NCBI GenBank assembly: GCA_023390655.1
Contig: JAEWCL010000012.1
Location: 37,238-101,237, forward strand
Direction of reading: 5' to 3'
DNA length: 64,000 nt
Origin: Bacillota bacterium
Lineage (GTDB): Bacteria > Bacillota > Clostridia > Christensenellales > CAG-138
Positions 9,400-18,029 of the stretch are shown piece by piece. Both the position numbers and the translations under genes were made by a program. Under the pieces are notes generated by a model. That model saw nothing but the letters and a program-made list of their open reading frames with translations. It ran no database searches and was not told where the DNA came from. Position 1 is the first letter of the stretch, and each line of letters starts with the position of its first letter.

Positions 9400-11166
9400 A
9401 TGGTTAAAATTGGAATACGGCCCACGATTGACGGCCGTCGTAACGGCGTACGTGAGGCTTTGGAAGAGAAGACGATGCAAATGGCGCATTCCGCGGCAAA
9501 GCTGATCTCGGAGAACGTCAAATATCCGGACGGCAAGCCTGTGGAAGTTATCATTGCGGATACCACCATCGGCGGCGTATATGAGGCCGCCAAGTGCCAG
9601 GAAAAGTTTGAGCGCGAGGGCGTGGGCGTCACGCTGACCGTTACCCCCTGCTGGTGCTACGGCACGGAAACTATGGATATGGACCCGAAGACCATCAAGG
9701 CCGTTTGGGGCTTTAACGGCACCGAGCGCCCGGGCGCCGTGTATCTTGCGGCGGTTCTTTCCGCGCATGCGCAGAAGGGCCTGCCCGCTTTCGGCATCTA
9801 CGGCCATGACGTGCAGGACCTTGCGGACAACAGCATCCCCGCGGATGTCTCTGAAAAAATCCTGCGCTTTGCGCGCGCGGGCGTGGCAGCGGCGTCGATG
9901 CGCGCCAAGAGCTACCTGCAGGTCGGCTCCATGTGCATGGGTATTGCTGGCTCTATCCTGAACCAGGATCTGTTCCAGGAATACTTCGGCATGCGTTCCG
10001 AGTCCGTGGATGAGACGGAGCTATTAAGGCGCGTTGATCTGGGCATCTACGATCATGAAGAATTTGAGCGCGCGCTCAAATGGACGAAGGCGCACTGCAA
10101 GGAAGGCTTTGATCCCAACGCCGAAGACAGGCAGTATACCCGCCAAGAAAAGGACGCCCAGTGGGAGTTCTGCGTTAAGTGCATGCTGATCGTGCGCGAT
10201 CTGATGATCGGCAACCCCAAGCTTGCCGAGATGGGCTTTATTGAAGAAAGCTGCGGTCACAACGCAATCGCGGGCGGTATCCAGGGCCAGCGCCAGTGGA
10301 CGGATTACAAGCCGAATTTCGACTTCCTGGAGGCCATGCTCAACAGCCAGTTCGATTGGAACGGCACGCGTCCTTCCTACATCGTGGCGACGGAGAACGA
10401 TACGCTTAACGGCATGACGATGCTGTTTGAACACCTGCTGACGAACACCCCGGGAATCTTCGCGGATGTACGCACCTACTGGAGCCCGGATGCTGTCAAG
10501 CGCGTGACCGGCAAGGAATTGACGGGAGACGCCAAGAACGGCATCATCCACCTCATCAACTCCGGCGCCGCCGCACTCGACGGCACGGGCGCTGCAAAGG
10601 ATGCTGACGGCAAAAACACCATCAAGCCCTCCTATGAACTGACGAATGAGGACGCCGAGGCCTGCCTCAAGGCGACCCAGTGGTGCCCGGCAAACCGGGG
10701 CTACTTCCGTGGGGGCGGATTCTCGTCCAACTTTATCGGCGGCACGCGCGGCGGCATGCCTATCACCATGGCGCGCCTCAACTACGTCAAGGGCCTTGGC
10801 CCTGTGCTGCAGCTTGCGGAAGGCTACAGCTGCGAGCTCGACCCCGAAGTGCACGCAAAGCTGGACGGCCGTACAGACCCCACCTGGCCCACCACCTGGT
10901 TTGCGCCGCGCCTGACCGGCAAGGGCGCGTTCACGGATGTGTACAGCGTCATGGCCAACTGGGGCGCCAACCATGGCGCGTTCTGTTACGGGCATGTGGG
11001 TGCGGACCTCATCACGTTTGCCTCCATGCTGCGTATTCCCGTCTCCATGCACAACGTGGAGAAGGAAAGCATCTTCCGTCCCGCGGCGTGGGCGGCGTTT
11101 GGCACGGACGACCTGGAAGCCGCGGATTACCGGGCCTGCAGCGCGTTTGGCCCGCTGTATAAATAA
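9400..11166 (+). CDS. fucI: L-fucose isomerase
   Basis: A 588-residue enzyme that converts L-fucose to L-fuculose (and usually D-arabinose to D-ribulose) using Mn2+. Length is nearly that of E. coli FucI (591). The metal ligands known from E. coli align as Glu332 (ATEND), Asp356 (ADVRTYW) and His525 (WGANHG), and the YFGMRSESVD...DLGIYD segment is strongly conserved. ATG 9400 follows AAAGGAG; an in-frame upstream start at 9253 lies inside the hairpin region and is rejected. The kinase and aldolase steps are not in the window. FucU, importer and LacI regulator upstream complete the local module. Confidence 0.95.
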   Translation: MVKIGIRPTIDGRRNGVREALEEKTMQMAHSAAKLISENVKYPDGKPVEVIIADTTIGGVYEAAKCQEKFEREGVGVTLTVTPCWCYGTETMDMDPKTIKAVWGFNGTERPGAVYLAAVLSAHAQKGLPAFGIYGHDVQDLADNSIPADVSEKILRFARAGVAAASMRAKSYLQVGSMCMGIAGSILNQDLFQEYFGMRSESVDETELLRRVDLGIYDHEEFERALKWTKAHCKEGFDPNAEDRQYTRQEKDAQWEFCVKCMLIVRDLMIGNPKLAEMGFIEESCGHNAIAGGIQGQRQWTDYKPNFDFLEAMLNSQFDWNGTRPSYIVATENDTLNGMTMLFEHLLTNTPGIFADVRTYWSPDAVKRVTGKELTGDAKNGIIHLINSGAAALDGTGAAKDADGKNTIKPSYELTNEDAEACLKATQWCPANRGYFRGGGFSSNFIGGTRGGMPITMARLNYVKGLGPVLQLAEGYSCELDPEVHAKLDGRTDPTWPTTWFAPRLTGKGAFTDVYSVMANWGANHGAFCYGHVGADLITFASMLRIPVSMHNVEKESIFRPAAWAAFGTDDLEAADYRACSAFGPLYK

Positions 11167-11653
11167 GGGTACGCCCGTTTTTCGTTGAACCATTGAATTC
11201 CAATATGGGCGCTGTGGCCGGATGCCGTGTGGGGGTAAATATATCCCTGCGCAGGGGAAGGTGCAGCGCCCAACAAATTGGCGTGCATATCCGATACCGG
11301 GAGTTGGTCCGCCAAGAAAGATGCGCCTGAAAAGGGCGTGTTTTTTATTTGTGGTTTTTTACGCCGAAAATTTTCGGCGCAATGTTTCCGGCTTTTGAAA
11401 CTCATACAACAAAATATGTACAGGCATAGAAGACGGATGGTATACGCGAAAAAAGCCCGTAAACCTTTTTGTTGCGCCGTTTTTCATTTCCACGGTGCAA
11501 CGCGCATAGAAATAGCTAAGAAATAGCTGTCATAGTCGTGAATTTTCAACATGAGAGAACATATTGTAAAAATCAATGTGCGCATGCAGGTATAAACCTG
11601 GTTGGTATGGCAATACTCACTGCATCCAAAGTATGACAGGGGAGAGATCAAGC
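11167..11653. other. Intergenic region after fucI
   Basis: No convincing gene. It holds a weak terminator-like hairpin with a T run near 11321-11347, a perfect 18-bp palindrome CGCCGAAAATTTTCGGCG at 11362-11379, and a short direct repeat AGAAATAGCT around 11508-11530. The downstream part probably carries the promoter of the RsfA-like gene, but no consensus could be picked with confidence. Confidence 0.5.
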
Positions 11654-12589
11654 ATGACTGTAGAAAACCGGCAATACACACAGCAACACTCCGCCCGTTT
11701 GGGCTGGAGCGCGCAGGAGGACGCCTTGTTGTTTGAGGCAGTCCGCATCGCCCGCGAGGCGGGCGCGCCGCTCAAGGCGGTGTTTGATGATGTTGCGGAG
11801 CGCACAGGACGCAGGCCGAACAGCATACGCAATTATTATTATGCACGCGTCAAACAGGAAAATGGGGAGAACGCACAGCTGCAGCACAATCCCGCGTTTG
11901 TGCCATTCACCGACGAAGAGATCCGCCATCTGCTTACCACCGTATTGGGCGCACAGGCGCGTGGCGTCTCCGTGCGGGCCTGCACTCTGGAGATGGGCAA
12001 TGGAGACAACCGCGCCATGCTCCGTTATCAGAACAAGTACCGTTCCCTGCTCAAAAGTAACCCCGCGCTGGTGCGGCGCATTGCAAAAGAGTTGAAGGAA
12101 CAGGGCAAGCCCTCGTTCGATCCGTTCGAAAAGGCCGCGCCCGTACGCCGCGCGGGGAGGCCGCGCAAGCAGAGCGGCAGTCTTTTAGATGTGGTCGGCG
12201 GTGTTGTCAACCAGCTTGACCGCGTGGAAGGCCTGGATGTCTCCGCGTTCTTTGAAAGCCTTGGCGCGCTTGCGGTATCGGCTGCAAAGGGCGTTGCCGC
12301 GCAGCAGCGCCTGCAGGCGATGAGCGGCGGGGAGGATATCGCCATTCTGATGGAGGAAAACCAGGAATTGAAGGCCCAGCTTGGCGATCTCAGGCAGGAA
12401 CTTTCAGCCCAGAGGGACCGGTTTACCACGCTGTTCGGCTACTTTCGGCAGCTTATGGACGTCAACCGCGAATTTTTAGGCATGACCGCCGTCACGAAGG
12501 TCAGCAGCCTGAGCAATTATATCCACGAGCTTTCGCGGAATATGGAAGACTGTGAGAAGTGGATGTTTGATGTTACGCCGATGGCGTAA
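11654..12589 (+). CDS. RsfA/Myb-like DNA-binding protein
   Basis: A 311-residue protein. Residues about 13-60 (WSAQEDALLFEAV...RTGRRPNSIRNYYY) form a Myb/SANT-like helix-turn-helix as in the RsfA family of sporulation regulators; a second, weaker Myb-like unit follows at about 80-130. A basic linker (RRAGRPRKQ, an AT-hook-like GRP core) and a C-terminal coiled coil (EENQELKAQLGDLRQEL) suggest a dimeric DNA binder. The start uses GGGGAGAG upstream. Relation to RsfA is by pattern only; its targets are unknown. It is a single-gene unit ended by a terminator. Confidence 0.7.
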   Translation: MTVENRQYTQQHSARLGWSAQEDALLFEAVRIAREAGAPLKAVFDDVAERTGRRPNSIRNYYYARVKQENGENAQLQHNPAFVPFTDEEIRHLLTTVLGAQARGVSVRACTLEMGNGDNRAMLRYQNKYRSLLKSNPALVRRIAKELKEQGKPSFDPFEKAAPVRRAGRPRKQSGSLLDVVGGVVNQLDRVEGLDVSAFFESLGALAVSAAKGVAAQQRLQAMSGGEDIAILMEENQELKAQLGDLRQELSAQRDRFTTLFGYFRQLMDVNREFLGMTAVTKVSSLSNYIHELSRNMEDCEKWMFDVTPMA

Positions 12590-12604
12590 CGCCTTGCAGG
12601 ATGC

Positions 12605-12640
12605 AAAAAACGGCTCCGGAATACCGGAGCCATTTTTTTG
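12605..12640 (+). terminator. Intrinsic terminator after RsfA-like gene
   Basis: Arms GGCTCCGG / CCGGAGCC with loop AATA and a 7-base T run, flanked upstream by an A run. Confidence 0.92.
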
Positions 12641-12718
12641 TACAATCAGCCGAAAAAGTATAGCACGCCCCGTTTGATGCGCATATTAACGGTAAAATGT
12701 ACAGGAGGATATGAAACT

Positions 12719-13222
12719 TTGAAAAAACTTGCATTCTTGCTTACCATTGCGCTGTTGCTTTCCCTTGCCGCTGCCTGCGCGCCCGCACGTGAGCCGCTGC
12801 CCACCCCCGCAAATCCCATAGCCCCAATAGAGACTGCGGAGGGAACAACACCGCCCGAAACGTTGCCGGAGACTTCGCCAACAATCCCTGAAGCGCCTGC
12901 GGGCACGGAAGGCCCGCTGGCCTCCCCGGGTACGTCGCCGGAAGCGGGACTTACCGCTTCCGCTAAGGGATACGGCGGGGACGTTACCGCCACGCTGACG
13001 ATGGCGGAGGGCAACGTCGGGAACCTCATGCTCGAAGGGCCGAATGAAACGGAAGGCGTTGGCAAGGCGGCGATTGAGACCTACAACAAAACCCTTGCAG
13101 AACTCAAGGGCAAGCCGCTGTCCGAGTTTGATCCAAGCAAGCTTGATACGGTTTCAGGTGCGACCATTACCTCAGATGCCGCAAAAGCCGCGCTGGCGGA
13201 CGTCATCAAAAAAGCGGGATAA
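12719..13222 (+). CDS. FMN-binding domain lipoprotein
   Basis: A 167-residue lipoprotein starting at a TTG (12719) 10 bases after AGGAGG; the nearby ATG at 12711 is out of frame and stops after 3 codons. Signal peptide KKLAFLLTIALLLSLAAAC gives a lipobox at LAAAC. After a Pro/Thr/Glu linker (residues 20-75), the last 85 residues form an FMN_bind domain ending in DTVSGATITSD. In this family the Thr of the SGAT motif is the site where FMN is covalently attached, so the protein may be an extracytoplasmic electron carrier. The partner flavotransferase (ApbE) is not in the window. Confidence 0.8.
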   Translation: MKKLAFLLTIALLLSLAAACAPAREPLPTPANPIAPIETAEGTTPPETLPETSPTIPEAPAGTEGPLASPGTSPEAGLTASAKGYGGDVTATLTMAEGNVGNLMLEGPNETEGVGKAAIETYNKTLAELKGKPLSEFDPSKLDTVSGATITSDAAKAALADVIKKAG

Positions 13223-13233
13223 CTCAAAGAGCG

Positions 13234-13271
13234 AAAAACCGTGCAGGACAATCCATCCTGCACGGTTTTTT
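13234..13271. terminator. Bidirectional terminator
   Basis: Fifteen-bp perfect arms AAAAACCGTGCAGGA / TCCTGCACGGTTTTT with a 7-base loop, between the convergent lipoprotein and EamA genes; T runs exist in both directions. Confidence 0.93.
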
Positions 13272-13276
13272 ATGCG

Positions 13277-14233
13277 TTATCCCTCCTGTTCCGCCTGCAG
13301 CGCCGTTGCGGGAAGGGGGATGTCCTCTCCGGCGGGATCGGGCTTGCGCTTGCTTAAGACCTTATGCCCAAGCTCGGAGAGAACAATGGCCCCCGCAATC
13401 AGGGACGCGCCCAGGAAAAAGCGCAGCGTAAACGGCTCCTGCAAAAATACGATGCCAAACAGGAACCCAAAAGGCGCTTCCGTGCTCATTAGCAGTGAGG
13501 CGTGGGAAACCGGCGCATGCTTCAATCCAACATTTTGCAGCAGCAGCGCAAGCAGCGTGCAGCCAAACCCAAGATACAGTAAAGAATTGACCGTAGCGCC
13601 CATAAACAGCGTTTCCGGCGCGGGGAACGGCTCCGTAAGCAATCCCATCACCGCCGCACACACGGCGGAGAAGAAGAACTGCAACCCTGTAAGCAAAAAC
13701 ACATCCAGCCCTTTTTCCGTCATGATGGAAACGGCGACGATATGTGCGGCAAACAGCATACCCGCAAGCAGCGTGAGAAGATCGCCGATATTGATGCTGA
13801 ACCCGTTTGTAAGCGCAATGATCCCTACGCCCGCAAGGCAGAGTACGGCCGCTAAAAATGTATGCGCGCCCGGCTTTTTTTTGCTCAAAAACCAATGAAA
13901 CAAAGGCGCCAATACAACATAGATTGCAGTAATAAACGCGTTGTTGCCCGCGGTGGTGTAGGAGAGGCCCACGGTCTGCACATAATAGCCCAAATACATC
14001 AGCACGCCGCAGATTAAGCCCGCAAGAATCATCTGCTTATTTGCGCGCAGGACGCGTTTATAGAGAATGGCGCACAGCACGAGCGCCGCAATCGCAAAAC
14101 GGAAGGCCAGGAGCCAGTTGACGGGCAACAGGTCCAGGGAATTTTTCATCACCACAAAGCCGCTGCCCCAGATCAGGCCGGCAATCAGAAGGGCGATCTC
14201 AGCGAGGAGAACTTGTCTTTTTGTTGCTTGCAC
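13277..14233 (-). CDS. DMT/EamA family transporter
   Basis: A 318-residue protein with ten hydrophobic segments in two repeated EamA halves (first half opening with LIAGLIWGSGFVVMK, second with LLTLLAGMLFAAHIVAV). Members export amino acids, nucleosides or other small metabolites; the substrate cannot be read from sequence. The start at 14233 has AGGAATG-type Shine-Dalgarno bases about 6 upstream. It is transcribed alone, divergent from glutamine synthetase, and shares the bidirectional terminator with the flavin lipoprotein. Confidence 0.88.
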   Translation of the reverse strand: MQATKRQVLLAEIALLIAGLIWGSGFVVMKNSLDLLPVNWLLAFRFAIAALVLCAILYKRVLRANKQMILAGLICGVLMYLGYYVQTVGLSYTTAGNNAFITAIYVVLAPLFHWFLSKKKPGAHTFLAAVLCLAGVGIIALTNGFSINIGDLLTLLAGMLFAAHIVAVSIMTEKGLDVFLLTGLQFFFSAVCAAVMGLLTEPFPAPETLFMGATVNSLLYLGFGCTLLALLLQNVGLKHAPVSHASLLMSTEAPFGFLFGIVFLQEPFTLRFFLGASLIAGAIVLSELGHKVLSKRKPDPAGEDIPLPATALQAEQEG

Positions 14234-14323
14234 AAATACGCATTCCTTTCAGGCAATACGCGTATTATAGCACAATAGGCGGCCTATAAAAAAGAGATGG
14301 CGGATGGATTGCATAAAAACCCA

Positions 14324-14352
14324 TTGACAAGGGCAGGCCGACCATGTAAAGT
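14324..14352 (+). promoter_or_regulatory. Promoter of glnN
   Basis: TTGACA (14324-14329) and TAAAGT (14347-14352) with a 17-bp spacer. It gives an untranslated leader of about 100 bases that contains the hairpin at 14376-14408. Confidence 0.75.
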
Positions 14353-14375
14353 AATCATATATTTTTGAGGCAGCA

Positions 14376-14408
14376 AGGGCGCTGTGCTTACTTTTAGCAC
14401 AGTGCCCT
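14376..14408 (+). promoter_or_regulatory. Leader hairpin upstream of glnN
   Basis: Thirteen-bp stem AGGGCGCTGTGCT / AGCACAGTGCCCT (one G-T wobble) with loop TACTTTT. It lies between promoter and ribosome site of the glutamine synthetase gene and is not followed by a T run, so a 5' stabiliser or a nitrogen-responsive leader element is more likely than a plain terminator. Confidence 0.6.
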
Positions 14409-14458
14409 CAAATTTATATAGGGACTTTGTTATTGAAAATTGACAGGAGGAATATAAC

Positions 14459-16540
14459 ATGAGCGAGGTAAAAGAGTTCTTTGGCAGTATGGTATTCAAC
14501 CGTGCAGTCATGAAAGCGCGTCTTCCCAAGGAGACATACCGCAAGCTCCAGCAGACCATACGCCTTGGCCTTGACTTGGAACCCGGCGTTGCGGATGTTG
14601 TGGCCAACGCCATGAAGGACTGGGCGGTAGAAAAGGGTGCGACCCATTTTACCCATTGGTTCCAGCCGATGACGGGCATTACTGCCGAAAAGCATGACAG
14701 CTTCATTTCTCCCTGTTCGGACGGCGGCATCATTCTGGAGTTTTCCGGAAAAGAACTCATCAAGGGTGAGCCGGACGCCTCGAGCTTCCCCTCGGGCGGC
14801 CTTCGGGCTACGTTCGAAGCGCGCGGCTATACCGCGTGGGACCCCACCAGCCCCGCATTCATTAAGGACCATACGCTCTATATTCCCACCGCTTTCTGCT
14901 GCTATGGCGGCGAGGCGCTGGATAAAAAGACACCGCTGCTCAGGTCCATGGAAGCCGTCAATACGCATGCGCTACGCGTTCTCAAGCTTTTTGGCCATAC
15001 CGATGTGACGCGCGTCGTTTCCACCGTCGGAGCGGAGCAGGAGTATTTCCTTGTGGATGAAGAGCTCTTTAAGCTCCGCCCGGACCTCCGTTTCACGGGC
15101 CGTACGCTGTTTGGCGCGCGCCCGCCTAAGGGGCAGGAGTTGGAAGATCATTATTTTGGCGCCATCAAGCCGCGCGTGGCGGCTTATATGAAAGAACTGG
15201 ACGAGGAGCTCTGGAAGCTTGGCGTGCTCGCAAAGACCGAACACAATGAGGTTGCGCCCGCCCAGCATGAGCTTGCGCCCATCTTTACGGATACCAATAT
15301 TGCGACTGATCACAACCAGCTCACCATGGAGCTGATGCAGAAGGTGGCAAAGCGCCACGGCCTTGTCTGCCTGCTGCATGAAAAACCGTTTGCAGGCGTC
15401 AACGGCAGCGGCAAGCATAACAACTGGTCCCTTGCCACCAACACCGGCGTAAACCTCCTTGACCCCGGCAACTCCCCGATGGAGAACAAGCAGTTCCTGC
15501 TGTTTCTTGCGGCTGTCATCAAGGCTGTGGATGAATATCAGGACCTGCTGCGCGTCACTGTAGCAAGCGCCGGCAACGATCACCGTCTGGGCGCAAACGA
15601 AGCGCCCCCGGCCATTGTTTCCGTATTTCTGGGCGAGGAGCTCATGGGCGTTGTGGAGGCTATTGAAAAGGATGCGGACTATCTTGCGCCCACAAAGAGC
15701 GATATGGCCATGGGTGTGCGCGTACTGCCGCCCATCCCCAAGGACAGTACGGACCGCAACCGCACCTCGCCGTTTGCGTTTACGGGCAACAAGTTTGAGT
15801 TCCGCATGCCCGGGTCCTCGTTCTCCATCGCGGGGCCGAACTATGTCATCAACACCATCGTCGCGGAGTCGCTTGCAACATTTGCGGATATCCTGGAAAA
15901 GGCGGCGGATTTTGGTACGGCGCTAAGCAAGACCATCCGCGATACCTTTATCGCGCACAAGCGCATCCTGTTCGATGGCAACAACTATTCGGACGAATGG
16001 GTGAAAGAGGCCGAACGGCGCGGGCTATTGAACCTCAGGTCCACGGTGGACGCGCTGCCGTACCTGGTGGCGGAAAAGAACCTGGAGCTGTTTGAAAGGC
16101 ACTGCATCCTCACCGGAAAAGAGATATATGCGCGCTATGAAATCATGCTGGAGACCTATATTAAGGTCATCTCCATCGAGGCCGTCACCACGCTCGACAT
16201 CGCGCGCCGGAAAATTTTGCCCGCGGTTTGCGCGTATGCGGGCAAACTTGCGGAAACGGTCGTCGCAAAGAACGGTGTGGGTGTCAACGCCGATGTGGAA
16301 AAGAGCATGGCAGCAAAAGTCAGCGAGCTTTCTAAAACGCTGTACGCCGCCATTGACGCGCTCGATGCCGCCATCGCGTTTGAATGCGCGGACGACACGC
16401 ATGCCCATGCCGTTTACTGCCGTGACACCGTGGTTCCCGCCATGAACGCGGTGCGGGAGGCGGCGGACGCGCTCGAACTGATTACGGCGGACGCCTACTG
16501 GCCGATGCCGACCTACAGCAAGCTTCTTTTTGAGGTATAA
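14459..16540 (+). CDS. glnN: Glutamine synthetase type III
   Basis: A 693-residue ATP-dependent glutamate-ammonia ligase of the large GSIII (GlnN) class; types I and II are about 450 and 370 residues. Recognisable elements are the N-terminal GSIII segment (FGSMVFNRAVMKARLPKETY), the VSTVGAEQEYFLVD active-site strand with metal-binding Glu, KTEHNEVAPAQHELAP, and GSGKHNNWSLATNTG with the substrate-loop residues. GGAGG lies 8 bases before the ATG. It assimilates ammonium in the cytoplasm. It has its own promoter and a structured leader, and ends at a terminator. Confidence 0.96.
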   Translation: MSEVKEFFGSMVFNRAVMKARLPKETYRKLQQTIRLGLDLEPGVADVVANAMKDWAVEKGATHFTHWFQPMTGITAEKHDSFISPCSDGGIILEFSGKELIKGEPDASSFPSGGLRATFEARGYTAWDPTSPAFIKDHTLYIPTAFCCYGGEALDKKTPLLRSMEAVNTHALRVLKLFGHTDVTRVVSTVGAEQEYFLVDEELFKLRPDLRFTGRTLFGARPPKGQELEDHYFGAIKPRVAAYMKELDEELWKLGVLAKTEHNEVAPAQHELAPIFTDTNIATDHNQLTMELMQKVAKRHGLVCLLHEKPFAGVNGSGKHNNWSLATNTGVNLLDPGNSPMENKQFLLFLAAVIKAVDEYQDLLRVTVASAGNDHRLGANEAPPAIVSVFLGEELMGVVEAIEKDADYLAPTKSDMAMGVRVLPPIPKDSTDRNRTSPFAFTGNKFEFRMPGSSFSIAGPNYVINTIVAESLATFADILEKAADFGTALSKTIRDTFIAHKRILFDGNNYSDEWVKEAERRGLLNLRSTVDALPYLVAEKNLELFERHCILTGKEIYARYEIMLETYIKVISIEAVTTLDIARRKILPAVCAYAGKLAETVVAKNGVGVNADVEKSMAAKVSELSKTLYAAIDALDAAIAFECADDTHAHAVYCRDTVVPAMNAVREAADALELITADAYWPMPTYSKLLFEV

Positions 16541-16597
16541 GGGAAGGCTTAGCGGGAGCCTTCACCTTTTTACCGTTCATATTCTTCTTCCTGAGGC

Positions 16598-16628
16598 AAG
16601 AGCGCCCGGTATAATACCGGGCGCTTTT
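16598..16628 (+). terminator. Intrinsic terminator after glnN
   Basis: Near-perfect palindrome AGCGCCCGGTAT / ATACCGGGCGCT followed by TTTT, 58 bases after the stop codon. Confidence 0.85.
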
Positions 16629-16639
16629 GCTGTATGTCG

Positions 16640-16879
16640 CAAAAATGTCTATGGCATCTTTGCGAGGCTGCTGTGGCAGGGCTTTCCGTAGCCTGCTGCG
16701 TCCTAACGGACGCGGGCAGGCTGCACGGGGAGTCCGGTCCGGCGTGTATGCCGCCGGATTGGACGGATCTGGATTTGGGTGAATGCTCTAAGTTGCTCGC
16801 GTTTGCGGGGCGGCGGAGCGCCCCGCTGTATTCCTGTAAGGAGAACATCTGCGGCATTTGTAAGTTGTATTTAGACATG
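16640..16879. other. Unassigned GC-rich intergenic stretch
   Basis: About 240 bases between the glnN terminator and the stop of the AraC/GyrI gene. It includes several short inverted repeats, such as GTCCGG...CCGGAT near 16733-16766 and GCGGGGCGGCGGAGCGCCCCGC-like pairing near 16806-16830. An open frame of 114 codons exists on the plus strand but has no ribosome site and runs into the neighbouring gene. A structured RNA is possible but unproven. Confidence 0.35.
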
Positions 16880-17815
16880 TCATTTTTTGATGCAGGGCAT
16901 GTATACATCCAGGATATATACGCGCTCGCCGTTGCTCTTCGGCGTTTCAAATCGTTCCTTAGTATAGACTTCACATAAAAAATAGTGTTCCCAGTCCACC
17001 TCATAGCCTTTGCTCTTTATGGCGGCGACCGTCAGCGGATGGGCGTTTGCGTAAAGCTCATACTCCTCGCCCTGTACCCAGGAGATGGCCAGCGTACAGG
17101 CGGGGATATCAAATCCACTGAACCCTTCGGGAACAGGCGCGCCGGGCTTTAGAAAAAGGCCGGCCATATAAACAAAGGTATTGGTTGCGGGATCGAAGTC
17201 TCTTTGACAGCCCACAAAATCATGCGCGATTGCTTCCGGAAGATATTCCTCCATTCCAAACAGTGTATCAAACGTGCCATCCTGAAAGCACTCTCCCCAA
17301 AAACGGGCAATCTGGTTGGACATGGGCGCTACGCGAATCTGCTTGGCTACAAATTTATATGGACCGAACAGGACGAATGAGATGTTTGTAATGCCGGCTG
17401 TTTTAAGCTTGCCGCCTGCAATGCGGTAAGTAAGCTCCGGCTTAGCCGCAGTCGGGCTATGAAACGTAAAGGGCGGCACGATATTGAGCGGCGTTGTTGC
17501 ATTGCGCGCGGCAGAAGGAGGAATATTGTGCTGCTCCCGGAATGCGCGCGTGAACGCTGCATGGGAGTCATAGCCGTACTTGAGCGCGAGTTGGAGCACA
17601 GTCTGCCGCGTTTGGCGCAATTCCAGCGCGGCAAGGCTTAAGCGGCGCTGCCGGATGTAGTCCGTGAGCGTCGTTTCGGTCACATACGCAAACATGCGGG
17701 GAAATTGCTGTGCCGGGCAGCAGGCGATGGCGGAGAGCTCAACGGGGTCAATTTCCTCGAGCAAATGTGCCTCAATATAAGAAATAGCGTCATTCATCCG
17801 CTCCATGTTGTGCAT
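16880..17815 (-). CDS. AraC-family regulator with GyrI-like effector domain
   Basis: A 311-residue protein: two helix-turn-helix units at residues 5-105 (ISYIEAHLLEEIDPVELSAIA... and YGYDSHAAFTRAFREQHNIPPS) followed by a GyrI-like small-molecule-binding domain (about 125-311). This order, DNA binding first, is that of the MarA/Rob-like group with GyrI effector domain (e.g. Rob, YdeE-type), which respond to hydrophobic compounds. ATG 17815 has GAAAGGAG 9 bases upstream; earlier in-frame starts lack one. It is monocistronic and divergent from sipL. Effector and targets are not evident. Confidence 0.88.
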   Translation of the reverse strand: MHNMERMNDAISYIEAHLLEEIDPVELSAIACCPAQQFPRMFAYVTETTLTDYIRQRRLSLAALELRQTRQTVLQLALKYGYDSHAAFTRAFREQHNIPPSAARNATTPLNIVPPFTFHSPTAAKPELTYRIAGGKLKTAGITNISFVLFGPYKFVAKQIRVAPMSNQIARFWGECFQDGTFDTLFGMEEYLPEAIAHDFVGCQRDFDPATNTFVYMAGLFLKPGAPVPEGFSGFDIPACTLAISWVQGEEYELYANAHPLTVAAIKSKGYEVDWEHYFLCEVYTKERFETPKSNGERVYILDVYMPCIKK

Positions 17816-18029
17816 ATTACGGCTCCTTTCTTTCATACATAGAAAGTATAACAAATTGCAGCGTGCCGTGCTTTGCAGCACATGCACATTTTTTGCAAAC
17901 AACCATTTCCGGAAATTTCAGTTGAAGGCCAACGTTTATTGAAAAAATGAACGTGATAGAGGTCTGTCCATGCCCTGTAGCACATATATTGTTACGACAG
18001 AACGATACGAAATAAGAGAGGTGCAGCCT

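Noticed and set aside
11278..11526. 82-codon frame downstream of fucI
   Set aside because: TTG start without ribosome site, spans palindromes, no family features.
16634..16978. 114-codon plus-strand frame with several cysteines after glnN
   Set aside because: It starts just after a terminator, has no ribosome site and overlaps the 3' end of the AraC/GyrI gene on the other strand.
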